Below are positions 21,273 to 28,214 of a stretch of DNA of 32,121 nt, one piece after another. How positions within the stretch are numbered: position 1 is the first letter of the stretch; every line of letters begins with the position of its first letter. A program made the position numbers and the translations under genes. Location: positions 1 to 32,121 of the IMG/VR virus record IMGVR_UViG_3300008110_000234; one strand, 5' to 3'. Source of the DNA: a virus. The notes under the pieces were generated by a model. That model worked only from the letters and a program-made list of their open reading frames with translations, searched no databases and was not told where the DNA came from.

Positions 21273-21670
21273 ATGATTCTGATGTGTTTTATTTGTGATG
21301 AATGCTTTGGTACTGATATTTTGATTCCCCTGTATTCTGCCAATGTCCCTGAATTGATGTTGTGAAATATGCCAATTCTGTGCAAATGGACATAATATTC
21401 TGCATGGAACTGAATGGATGTGATTTCATCCATTTCAATTGTTGCTGTTTGGATTTCTTCTTTTGGAATATTGTCAATCCACCAATCCAATAATTGCTTT
21501 ACCATTTTTTGCTGTTTTTTTGCCTTCTGTTGAATTTTTTTGTAGGTGTGGCAATCTGTATTACCACACCCACAAAAATCACTATAATAGCCAAAAGAAT
21601 TGCAGATGAATTCATATTTGTGGGATTCTTCTGACAACAACTTCATAAAAAAATTCATGCAACCTGTCAT
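21269..21670 (-). CDS. Cys-rich protein after the exonuclease gene, unknown
   Basis: 133 aa from 21670; alternative in-frame starts are at 21658 and 21646 (MKLLSEESHKYEF), which reduce the overlap with the exonuclease gene from 59 nt. The segment FCGCGNTDCHTYKKI has closely spaced Cys and may bind zinc. A helical region (QQKAKKQQKMVKQLLDWWID) and a beta-rich end follow. It ends in an ATGA overlap with the DUF3127 gene, placing it in the recombination operon. No family is recognised. Confidence 0.6.
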   Translation of the reverse strand: MTGCMNFFMKLLSEESHKYEFICNSFGYYSDFCGCGNTDCHTYKKIQQKAKKQQKMVKQLLDWWIDNIPKEEIQTATIEMDEITSIQFHAEYYVHLHRIGIFHNINSGTLAEYRGIKISVPKHSSQIKHIRII

Positions 21671-22250
21671 GTAATTTTAGAATGTCATCTGAATTTGGAA
21701 ATACCCTTTGCACAACCATCTGAAATTGTTCCGGAAATCTTGGGTCAAATGTGACAAAATCACACCATTCTGCACCTGTTATCCACAAATATCCCTGAAC
21801 CTGCCACCAATATGTTTCAAGATAATCACCATCAGGACAATTGAAAATTTCAGGTTTTGCAGTTCTGATGATGTCAAGTTGATTTGTTGGATTGTGTGGG
21901 CATTTTACTTCAATCATTCCCATGTTCCCTGCAATGTCACATTCAATGATTCCATCAGGCAACCCATTCACAAAACCAAAAATGTCTGATTGGATTCTTT
22001 CAGGTTTTGACACATTGCAAAGATGTTCAAATTCATACTTTTTGATTGCTTCTGCTTCATTGTTGATTCCCCACCACATTGCTGTGTTTGTGATGTCAGG
22101 CATTGGAACACCCATTGCTTTGCAGATAATTTCATCTGCATATGTCAATGCAGTTTTGCCAAATCCTTTTTTGCCTGTTGACAATGCCATCACTTTTGAA
22201 AATTGGCTTGGTGTGATGCTGATGTTGTTTTTGATTTCAATTATGTCCAT
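21612..22250 (-). CDS. YqaJ/lambda-type exonuclease
   Basis: 212 aa. The PD-(D/E)xK nuclease core is clear: ITPSQFSKVMALSTG at the N-terminus, GINNEAEAIKKYE (helix Glu), GLPDGIIECD (metal Asp), MGMIEVKCP (the E-x-K), and YWWQVQGYLWITGAEWCDFV (conserved Gln). These match YqaJ viral recombinases, which resect dsDNA 5' ends to give ssDNA for the annealing protein. With ERF (28211-28801), the DUF3127 protein and the RuvC-like resolvase it forms a Red-like recombination set. The leader ACACACATCATT precedes the ATG. Confidence 0.9.
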   Translation of the reverse strand: MDIIEIKNNISITPSQFSKVMALSTGKKGFGKTALTYADEIICKAMGVPMPDITNTAMWWGINNEAEAIKKYEFEHLCNVSKPERIQSDIFGFVNGLPDGIIECDIAGNMGMIEVKCPHNPTNQLDIIRTAKPEIFNCPDGDYLETYWWQVQGYLWITGAEWCDFVTFDPRFPEQFQMVVQRVFPNSDDILKLHDRLHEFFYEVVVRRIPQI

Positions 22251-22264
22251 AATGATGTGTGTTT

Positions 22265-22636
22265 TTAGATTTCTTTGAATGTTGTTTCCGGTTTATATAC
22301 TTTCAATCCTGCTTTTTTGACAATTTTGATTGCTTCTTCAAGCATGTCTTCATCAAATTGTTTTTCTTTCAGTTCCAATTCCAATTCCAATTGCTTTGGT
22401 TTTGGTAGCTTTTCAACTGTCTGAACAATTTCTGTTTGTTTGTTCTTGTTCCAACTCCTTGTGAAATTTATATTCCTGTGTGCATATTTTGCCAAATATT
22501 TCTTTGCACTACCATTCCTAATTTTGTCTTCCAACAATCCATATTTCCGACATGCATTGCAGAACTGTTTTGATGTGAATTCTTCCGGCATGTCTGCAAA
22601 TGCCTGTTCAAAAATTGCTTCAAATAACTTTTCCAT
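22265..22636 (-). CDS. 123-aa early protein, unknown
   Basis: MEKLFEAIFEQAFADMPEEF... has a helical N-terminal domain (SKQFCNACRKYGLLEDKIRN with KRN-like basic residues), then a charged Glu/Lys coiled segment (KQLELELELKEKQFDEDMLE). The first part could be a DNA-binding helix-turn-helix. The ATG has the leader AACACACACAC. It stands immediately before the YqaJ gene (14-bp gap), so a recombination or replication accessory role is plausible. No family is recognised. Confidence 0.6.
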   Translation of the reverse strand: MEKLFEAIFEQAFADMPEEFTSKQFCNACRKYGLLEDKIRNGSAKKYLAKYAHRNINFTRSWNKNKQTEIVQTVEKLPKPKQLELELELKEKQFDEDMLEEAIKIVKKAGLKVYKPETTFKEI

Positions 22637-22781
22637 GTGTGTGTGTTATTTTTGAAAGTGAATAAAAAAATGTTTCTTTTGTTGTGGGACAATGCAACAT
22701 GCATCTTGGATGCCCTGAATTCTGTCTGTAATAGGCAATGAACAGACATTCTTTGTTTGTCCATGTCAATACCTTGTCCAT
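22620..22781 (-). CDS. Very short gene, 53 aa, unknown
   Basis: MDKVLTWTNKECLFIAYYRQ opens a 53-aa frame that begins 4 bp after the stop of the 143-aa gene and overlaps the next start by 17 bp, filling an otherwise empty 150-bp gap. It contains PRCMLHCP, a possible metal-binding Cys/His cluster. The tail SKITHTHGK is encoded by the A/C leader of the next gene. Spacing supports it; nothing else identifies it. Confidence 0.45.
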   Translation of the reverse strand: MDKVLTWTNKECLFIAYYRQNSGHPRCMLHCPTTKETFFYSLSKITHTHGKVI

Positions 22782-22785
22782 AAAA

Positions 22786-23217
22786 TTAAAGTTCTGCATG
22801 TGTCAATTTTTTAATGATTTTTAAAATGTCATTGTTTGACTGATAATCAAATTGCAAAAAATCATTACTATATGTGTCTGTAACTGAATGAAATTTCACA
22901 TTAAACAGATGTTTTAATTCATCTAAAATGTCATTGTTTGAACATGAATAATGGGGCAGAATTGCAATTTCAAACAAATAAAACTTTCCATCTTTATTTC
23001 GTTTTGACCTGATCCCATTACCTGCTGCAATTGACAATTTGTATTTTCCAATGCCAAAAAATGCATGGAAGCAAAAATCAACAAAATTTCTTGTGACAAT
23101 ATTGTGGAAATCAACAGGCAGATTGACAATGTCAATCCCTTGTGATTCTGCCAATGTCAATGCAAGTTCATATTGACCTGATTCAAAAATGTTAGCAATG
23201 TTTTGTTCTGTTGTCAT
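22786..23217 (-). CDS. 143-aa early protein, unknown
   Basis: MTTEQNIANIFESGQYELAL..., with a helical N-terminus (leucine-rich, LALTLAESQGIDIVNLP) and an alpha/beta remainder (GKFYLFEIAILPHYSCSNND). The N-terminal part recalls short phage or host repeats of the kind seen in leucine-rich or TPR-like caps, but no clear domain can be named. The ATG follows AACACACATACAGCC, the early leader. It is in the operon driven from promoter site 3. Confidence 0.6.
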   Translation of the reverse strand: MTTEQNIANIFESGQYELALTLAESQGIDIVNLPVDFHNIVTRNFVDFCFHAFFGIGKYKLSIAAGNGIRSKRNKDGKFYLFEIAILPHYSCSNNDILDELKHLFNVKFHSVTDTYSNDFLQFDYQSNNDILKIIKKLTHAEL

Positions 23218-23248
23218 GGCTGTATGTGTGTTATTGTGAATTAAAAAA

Positions 23249-23542
23249 TTATAGTGATGTGTATAATCCGGTTATCTGTGTGAAAATTTGCTGCAATTGG
23301 TCACAATATACATTATTGAATTTTGCTTTTGTGACAATGGTGAAATCTTTCTTTGCTGTGAAGAATTCCATGTCATATGTGTCCATTGAATTCAAGGTGA
23401 TTTTTAGCCATTTAGCACCTGATCTGTTTCTTGAAAGATTCATTCTTAATGAATTTTTGTCTGCAACATAGTTTTTTGAACCTGTCATCAATGTGAATCT
23501 TTTTCCACCTAATTGTTGAAGAATTGTTTGTGCAACTTGCAT
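23249..23542 (-). CDS. 97-aa conserved phage protein (LGGKRF-GSKN type)
   Basis: Start at 23542 (MQVAQTILQQLGGKRFTLMT). The frame also has an ATG at 23596, but that lies inside the -7 element of promoter site 3 and cannot be in its transcript; 23542 has the leader AATCACACACATC. LGGKRFTLMTGSKNYV, LRMNLSRNRSGAKWLKITLN and DTYDMEF recur in small phage and plasmid proteins of unknown function. It is the first gene of the site-3 operon leading to exonuclease and SSB, so it is likely an early DNA-metabolism protein. Confidence 0.7.
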   Translation of the reverse strand: MQVAQTILQQLGGKRFTLMTGSKNYVADKNSLRMNLSRNRSGAKWLKITLNSMDTYDMEFFTAKKDFTIVTKAKFNNVYCDQLQQIFTQITGLYTSL

Positions 23543-23588
23543 GATGTGTGTGATTTTGTGTGTGTTGAATGTTGTTGTTTGTCCCTTT

Positions 23589-23610
23589 GGTGTCACAAAG
23601 ATATGACAAC
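23589..23610 (-). promoter_or_regulatory. Early-type promoter with palindromic operator, site 3
   Basis: Minus strand: GTTGTCA (23610-23604), TATCTTTG (23603-23596), TGACACC (23595-23589); one mismatch in the second arm. Upstream TTTTTTTATTCAGAATG closely matches site 2. It starts the operon 23542 to ~20940, with a ~47-nt leader. Confidence 0.85.
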
Positions 23611-23626
23611 ATTCTGAATAAAAAAA

Positions 23627-24100
23627 TTATTCTGCAAGTTTTTTGAAAATATTTTTTGCAAGAAATGCCAATTTGAATGCATCCCTTTTGTCCTGTTCTG
23701 TTTTGTTGCCTTTATAATTGTTTACTGTGCTATATTTTGCAAACAATGGAATGATGTCTTGATGTGTCAATTTCCTTCCTTTTGCCTTTGGGGAAATTTC
23801 ATAAACATGTTTCAACTTGTGTTTTGCATAGTCAAAAAACATTTGGCTGATTGCCTGATTCATCCCAACATTTCTGCTGATTTTTTTATCCTTCCTTACA
23901 TTGCCTGTCCTGATGAATGTCACATTCTGCAAATTGCTATTTTCGATGACCATCACAACATCATCAGGATTCAGGTCATCAACAAATTCAACAAAGGTGA
24001 TAAAGCTACCTATTTTGGGAAAATTTATTGTGTCCCCTTCGATCAGGCAACAACCAATCCCATCCTTTCTGAATGCAGGGTCAATTCCAATATATATCAT
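23627..24100 (-). CDS. RuvC-like Holliday junction resolvase
   Basis: 157 aa. RNase H-fold acidic residues are visible: MIYIGIDPAFRKDGIG (first Asp), VVMVIENSNLQN (Glu), and EQDKRDAFKLAFLAK (terminal Asp pair), the RuvC order. The central basic segment (GNVRKDKKISRNVGMNQAI) fits the DNA-binding helix. It would cleave four-way junctions during recombination and clear branched DNA before packaging. It overlaps the glucosaminidase gene by 20 nt and ends just before promoter site 3. Confidence 0.85.
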   Translation of the reverse strand: MIYIGIDPAFRKDGIGCCLIEGDTINFPKIGSFITFVEFVDDLNPDDVVMVIENSNLQNVTFIRTGNVRKDKKISRNVGMNQAISQMFFDYAKHKLKHVYEISPKAKGRKLTHQDIIPLFAKYSTVNNYKGNKTEQDKRDAFKLAFLAKNIFKKLAE

Positions 24101-24527
24101 ATTTTTCTAATTTTTTTTGTTTAACAATTTTATAAATGAATGCCCAATATTCTGAACTTTCCCCATATCCTTTGAAATTTGCCCAATGTGCAGCAGATTT
24201 CCGGCATCCGGATTGATAATGTTCTGAAAGGAATCTTGCATGTTCCCAATATCCCTGAAATACTGTGTCAAATGCTTTCCATTTTGTTCCTGATTCTGAT
24301 GTGATGAATTGTCCATCCTTTGAAAAATGCATCATTCCAAAGTGATTTTTGGCTGTCTGTGCAATGATTGACTTTCCACCACCTGATTCAACAATTGCCT
24401 GTGCAATCTGAATTGATGTTGGAATACCAAACACAACTTCACAAATCTTTGCATTCAGCAGATTACATTGGATATATTGTTCATGTGTGTTTGATGTCCC
24501 AAAAAATGCTAAAAATATGTAAATCAT
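24081..24527 (-). CDS. Glucosaminidase-type peptidoglycan hydrolase with N-terminal signal-like segment
   Basis: 148 aa. MIYIFLAFFGTSNTHEQYIQ resembles a short signal or anchor. The rest is a FlgJ/LytG-like glucosaminidase domain: GIPTSIQIAQAIVESGGGKS (catalytic Glu in the VESGGG turn), TAKNHFGMMHF, KWKAFDTVFQGYWEHARFL. Its position between the methyltransferase (ATGA overlap) and the RuvC gene is unusual for a lysis gene. It may be an accessory muralytic enzyme or be made early. A second endolysin (16897-17523) is better placed for lysis. Confidence 0.8.
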   Translation of the reverse strand: MIYIFLAFFGTSNTHEQYIQCNLLNAKICEVVFGIPTSIQIAQAIVESGGGKSIIAQTAKNHFGMMHFSKDGQFITSESGTKWKAFDTVFQGYWEHARFLSEHYQSGCRKSAAHWANFKGYGESSEYWAFIYKIVKQKKLEKYDIYWN

Positions 24528-25936
24528 TTCATGTAATTTAAAATGTGAACAATGACATCAACAGTCCATCCATTTCCTAACATTCTGTATCTTTGTGAAT
24601 CAGATACATGATTTGTGTAATCATCCGGAACTGTTTGCAATCTTTCACATTCAATTGGAGTTAATCTTCTGATTTTTGATGTTATTTTGGCGATTTTTGA
24701 AACGGCATCCATATATTCTTCGGAACTGCCTGCCCTTGATTGTGCAAGGGTTAATGTATTTGCTTTGTCTGCATTAATATTTGGATTGAATTTTTTCAAT
24801 TGATTTTCATTCAAGGCTTTTTTTTCCATATGAACAACAACATTAATTCCAAAATTTGACATTCCCTTATAATCACGTTGAAGCAATGTTTGAGCTTTTG
24901 AATTTTCTTCAAAATTTTTTTCAAATCCCATTTGACCACATACAATTTCAACAGCATTTTCATCAACAATATGTGTATTGTTTGCTGAATTAATTGTCTG
25001 AATGATTGCAATTGATTTTTCTGTATGAATTGATTTATTGTATGAATCCAACAAAACACCATGTTCCAATGAATCAAAATGTTTTTCAATATTTTCATTC
25101 AATCTTTTGTTATTAAAAATTTCAACTGTATTGGTGTTGTGGATAATAATGTTGTCAGAAATATCCAAAGAACCGCTATGGGCATTGATACATGCTGCTT
25201 TTTCATTCCCTTCTTTATAATTGATTTTTCCATTATTAAAATTATTCTTTCTTGTTTCAAGATAGTTCATCATCTTAGATGAAAGAAAGTATTTTTCATT
25301 GACATCTTTTTCAAGAATATGTTTTAAAAGAATTCCTTTGTCTTTTGGTTGTTGAATAATACTTTCCAAATCACCAAACAATCCGGAAGGTTGCATTCCA
25401 ATATTTGTCCAATAGATTCTTTTTCTATTTTGCGCAGAAACAAGTGAAGAATTGATATGAATTCCATTCACACCAATTGCTTTTGACAATACTTTTTCCC
25501 ATTTTTCGCCCATTTCAACATTTTCAAGAAGAAAATAAACATTAGGATTCTTTGTTCTTAGTTCATTCAATATTCGCATATATTCCCAAAACAAATATGA
25601 TTGACCTTCAAATTCATATCCTTCTTCTTTCAGTTGCAGATAATGATTCAATTCTAAGATTTGAACATTGTCTTTTGTAGACATTCCCTTTCTTTTTCCT
25701 GCAAAGGAAAATGATTGACAGGGTGAACCACCAATCAACAAATCTATTTTTGGCAAATCATATGCATTGACATCAACAACAGAACCTAATTGGACAGTAT
25801 TTGGAAAATTTGCCATTGTTACCTTAATTGCATATTTGTCAATCTCTGATGCAAAATAATTGTCAATTTTGAATCCTGATCTGTTCAATGCAATTTGTCC
25901 GCATGACATACCATCAAATAAAGATAAAACATTCAT
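24524..25936 (-). CDS. DNA cytosine-C5 methyltransferase
   Basis: 470 aa. Canonical motifs in order: I SLFDGMSCGQIALNRSG (~5-21), IV IGGSPCQSFSFAGKRKG (catalytic Cys ~78), VI FLLENVEMGEKW (~135), VIII SAQNRKRIYWTNIG (~167-180), IX-X region RLTPIECERLQTVPDD and RYRMLGNGWTVDVIV (~420-460). About 230 residues between VIII and IX form a large target-recognition region, so the recognised site cannot be read from the sequence. It would protect phage DNA or reprogram host methylation. CpG is clearly more common here than in neighbouring genes, suggesting a recent acquisition. It has the early leader AATCACACACAC before the ATG. Confidence 0.95.
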   Translation of the reverse strand: MNVLSLFDGMSCGQIALNRSGFKIDNYFASEIDKYAIKVTMANFPNTVQLGSVVDVNAYDLPKIDLLIGGSPCQSFSFAGKRKGMSTKDNVQILELNHYLQLKEEGYEFEGQSYLFWEYMRILNELRTKNPNVYFLLENVEMGEKWEKVLSKAIGVNGIHINSSLVSAQNRKRIYWTNIGMQPSGLFGDLESIIQQPKDKGILLKHILEKDVNEKYFLSSKMMNYLETRKNNFNNGKINYKEGNEKAACINAHSGSLDISDNIIIHNTNTVEIFNNKRLNENIEKHFDSLEHGVLLDSYNKSIHTEKSIAIIQTINSANNTHIVDENAVEIVCGQMGFEKNFEENSKAQTLLQRDYKGMSNFGINVVVHMEKKALNENQLKKFNPNINADKANTLTLAQSRAGSSEEYMDAVSKIAKITSKIRRLTPIECERLQTVPDDYTNHVSDSQRYRMLGNGWTVDVIVHILNYMK

Positions 25937-25955
25937 GTGTGTGTGATTTTGTGTG

Positions 25956-26819
25956 TTATAGACATAATCTTTTCATGTATTCAAAAACCAATAATTTTGA
26001 ATAGATTCTTTTTGCAGGTTCAATTGTTTGTTCTGCATTCTGCATCAACTTTCTTTTTGCTGCCCTTGCTTCTGTCATGTTGGAATAATTCCTTGACTGC
26101 TCAATCAATTCCTTTTTAGCCAATTGTTTTGCCTGTTCCCAAATCTGTCCTTTGAATTCCCTGTCATCTTCAATCCATCCATTTGCACATGCAATTTCTG
26201 CATAAAATACAGGAACATCTTCCCATCCATCCCATTCAATTTCTTCACCTGATTGCATTGAAATCAACTTATCTTCTAAATCTTGCAAAACTGATTCAAT
26301 TGCCCTTCTATTTTTTTCTTCCCTTTTTGCTGCTTCAAATTCTGCATCTTCATACATTTTTTTCAAATTTATGACATCTGAAAGGATTTTGTTTCTGAAT
26401 TTCAAATATGCTGAAAGGATATCCCCCAACATTGCAATTGTAAACTGTCCATAAAATGATGACAATGTGATTCCATCCCAATAATTTGCTGCTGCCATGC
26501 TGAATGCTTCCCTAATTTCCTGAACACCCAACATTGGAAAGTTTTTATAAATGAACCGCACACATTCTTGAATACTTTCAGGTAGCATTTTGTCTTCCTG
26601 CATCCCTGAATACATCTTTGCACAAATCACAACCATTGCAGAAACAGAATTGACAACATCTGTTTTGTCCATGTTCCTGATTTGGTTTTCATGCCCTGCA
26701 ACAATCAATTTGATTCTTTCTTCTTTGCATTGGATATTAGTCAAGTTCAAATGTTGCAGATTGTTTGATGAAATTTGCAATTGATTCTTTGCCTGTTGAT
26801 TTTTGATTTGTAGTTCCAT
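25956..26819 (-). CDS. Replication-associated protein, possibly helicase loader (lambda P-like position)
   Basis: 287 aa, all-helical and charged (VVNSVSAMVVICAKMYSGMQ; GVQEIREAFSMAAANYWDGI; long Glu/Lys coiled region at ~160-260). No Walker motif is visible, so an ATPase loader of the DnaC type is unlikely. It follows the O-like initiator with an 83-nt overlap, and the leader (AATCACAAAATC) lies within that gene. By the O-P order in lambdoid phages it may load or bind the replicative helicase. The family is not recognised, and the function is inferred from position. Confidence 0.5.
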   Translation of the reverse strand: MELQIKNQQAKNQLQISSNNLQHLNLTNIQCKEERIKLIVAGHENQIRNMDKTDVVNSVSAMVVICAKMYSGMQEDKMLPESIQECVRFIYKNFPMLGVQEIREAFSMAAANYWDGITLSSFYGQFTIAMLGDILSAYLKFRNKILSDVINLKKMYEDAEFEAAKREEKNRRAIESVLQDLEDKLISMQSGEEIEWDGWEDVPVFYAEIACANGWIEDDREFKGQIWEQAKQLAKKELIEQSRNYSNMTEARAAKRKLMQNAEQTIEPAKRIYSKLLVFEYMKRLCL

Positions 26820-27495
26820 GATTTTGTGATTTTGTGTGTGATTGATTCAAATATTCTTTGCTGATGAATGTTCCCTGCCAACCATTGGCAATACATGTGT
26901 CAATTGATTCCAAAACTGCCCTTTCTGAATACTTTTCTGCCTGTTGGATGAATTGGTCAACCTTTGTACTAATTGATTTGTCTGACTTGAATTTTTTGCC
27001 AATTTCAACCCTGTATTCAAAAAACTTTTGGATTCCTTTTTTCAAATCTTCTGAAATTGATTCAGGCAAATCAAATAAAGAAATATTTCTTTTTCTTTCT
27101 TTCTTAATTGTAGGCAATTTGGGCACATCCTGTTGTTCCTTTTGGGCACAACTTGTTGTTCCATTTGGGCACAACTTGAAAGATAGGTTCTGAACACATT
27201 CTGCATCAATTTTGAAATGCAATGTTGCCGGACATCCCTTCAATTTTGTTTTTAGCAATCCGGCATTCTCCAACCTGTCAAATGCTTTTCTTTGCACTTT
27301 TGCAGATAGTGTTGTTGAATCCTGAATCTGTTGACCTGTCCTGAAAAACCAATCTTCAATTCCATCATGCAGAAACATTTTTTGTGCTGATGCTAATTCT
27401 GCATAGATGATTGATGCATCCAATCCAATCTGCTTTGCAAGTTCTTTGTTGATTGCCAAAAATGGTGTATCAATTATCATTTTTAATGCATTCAT
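26737..27495 (-). CDS. Lambda O-like replication initiator with internal iterons
   Basis: 252 aa from MNALKMIIDTPFLAINKELA; this ATG follows ACAAAATC and is preferred over 27522. Residues ~15-95 form a winged helix (SIIYAELASAQKMFLHDGIE; LSAKVQRKAFDRLENAGLL). Residues ~105-135 are a linker encoded by iteron element A. The C-terminal part (FFEYRVEIGKKFKSDKSIST...SIDTCIANGWQGTF) is a DnaD/replisome-organiser-type domain. It probably binds its own gene at the iterons and recruits the replisome. It is served by promoter site 4 and a structured ~130-nt leader. Confidence 0.8.
   Translation of the reverse strand: MNALKMIIDTPFLAINKELAKQIGLDASIIYAELASAQKMFLHDGIEDWFFRTGQQIQDSTTLSAKVQRKAFDRLENAGLLKTKLKGCPATLHFKIDAECVQNLSFKLCPNGTTSCAQKEQQDVPKLPTIKKERKRNISLFDLPESISEDLKKGIQKFFEYRVEIGKKFKSDKSISTKVDQFIQQAEKYSERAVLESIDTCIANGWQGTFISKEYLNQSHTKSQNHGTTNQKSTGKESIANFIKQSATFELD
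27081..27183 (+). repeat. Iteron element A inside the initiator gene (candidate ori)
   Basis: AAATATTT at 27081, then a pyrimidine-rich AT tract and TAATTGTAGGCAATT, then units starting at 27122 (GGCACATCCTGTTGTTCC), 27145 (GGCACAACTTGTTGTTCC) and 27168 (GGCACAAC half-unit), an exact 23-bp period. Because 23 is not a multiple of 3, the same DNA word is read as KLCPN, SCAQK and DVPK in successive copies, so conservation is for DNA. The layout matches lambda ori: dyad iterons within gene O beside an AT-rich tract. Confidence 0.8.
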
Positions 27496-27511
27496 GATTT
27501 TGTAAAATAGA

Positions 27512-27612
27512 AAACCGGACATTCAAATGTTTGTAGGGAAAACAAGTGAACAATCCGGTCATGTTGCCAAATGCCTGTTGGCATCTGAAAAGAACAGATG
27601 GATTCCCTACTT
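27512..27612 (-). ncRNA. Structured 5' leader of the initiator gene with predicted pseudoknot
   Basis: In the transcript from promoter site 4, GUAGGGAA (27610-27603) can pair with UUCCCUAC (27540-27533). Within that loop ACCGGA (27559-27554) can pair with UCCGGU (27519-27514) lying downstream of the first stem, giving an H-type pseudoknot. Inside are two mutually exclusive hairpins, CAUCUG/CAGAUG (27600-27595 with 27587-27582) and AUGCC/GGCAU (27584-27580 with 27575-27571). It lies 17 nt before the ATG. The pairing is read from sequence; the regulatory role is inference. Confidence 0.5.
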
Positions 27613-27627
27613 CCATATGCTCTTTTC

Positions 27628-27647
27628 TTATCACAAAGATATGACAA
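27628..27647 (-). promoter_or_regulatory. Early-type promoter with palindromic operator, site 4
   Basis: Minus strand: TTGTCA (27647-27642), TATCTTTG (27641-27634), TGATAA (27633-27628); one mismatch in the second arm. Upstream TTATTCAATAAA resembles the other sites. It lies directly after the 28-aa membrane gene and feeds the initiator gene. Confidence 0.8.
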
Positions 27648-27670
27648 TTTATTGAATAATCAAATCTTGA

Positions 27671-27757
27671 CTAATTTTTTTTCAATTGCAATGTGATGCC
27701 AATTCCAAGACAAACACCACCAATGAAAATAAAAACTGTTGCTGCAAAACTAAACAT
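27671..27757 (-). CDS. 28-aa membrane micro-protein
   Basis: MFSFAATVFIFIGGVCLGIG begins a single hydrophobic helix ending in LQLKKN. The ATG overlaps the stop of the preceding 154-aa gene and the frame ends 23 bp before operator site 4. The overlap supports translation; the short length makes it uncertain. It could be a small membrane regulator or part of a lysis/exclusion function. Confidence 0.45.
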   Translation of the reverse strand: MFSFAATVFIFIGGVCLGIGITLQLKKN

Positions 27758-28214
27758 GTGATTCTGATTTTGATTTTGAATACTTTCTTTTTTCCCCCCT
27801 GATTTTGACTGAATGTTCTGCCAATGTCTTCTGAACCTTCTGTGAATTTGGATGCAATTTCCTGATGAACTTGATGATTGCACAAACAAATTGCATTTTG
27901 GAATTCAATGAACCCTGTTTGACAACTGTGTCAACAATCCACCTTTTGCCCTGATCTGTGATTCCCAAAACAAAACATGTTTCAAGAATTGATTCAATCA
28001 TTTCTGCTTTGGACACACCCAAATTGGTAGCCTGTTCTGTGATGAATGCATCTTCTTCCTGCTGAAATCCCAACATCATTGTCCGGATATAATTATTGTC
28101 TTGATTCAAAGTTTTGAATGATATTATTTTTGGCATCCCTGAATGCTGTTGTGTCATAACAGCATTCAGACATACATCAACATTCCCTGAAAATTTTATT
28201 CTGATTGTTTTCAT
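27750..28214 (-). CDS. 154-aa early protein, unknown
   Basis: MKTIRIKFSGNVDVCLNAVM..., with an alpha-helical middle (AFITEQATNLGVSKAEMIES then ILETCFVLGIT) that resembles a helix-turn-helix, and a basic C-terminus (KIRGEKRKYSKSKSESHV). It overlaps the ERF gene by ATGA, implying translational coupling with the annealing protein. A DNA-binding partner in recombination, or the regulator of the five-site regulon, are possible roles. No family is recognised. Confidence 0.55.
   Translation of the reverse strand: MKTIRIKFSGNVDVCLNAVMTQQHSGMPKIISFKTLNQDNNYIRTMMLGFQQEEDAFITEQATNLGVSKAEMIESILETCFVLGITDQGKRWIVDTVVKQGSLNSKMQFVCAIIKFIRKLHPNSQKVQKTLAEHSVKIRGEKRKYSKSKSESHV

Noticed and set aside
22468-22764. 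A 98-aa minus-strand frame overlapping the 123-aa and 53-aa genes.
   Set aside because: It runs out of frame through the 123-aa gene, has no leader, and the 53-aa frame fits the spacing better.
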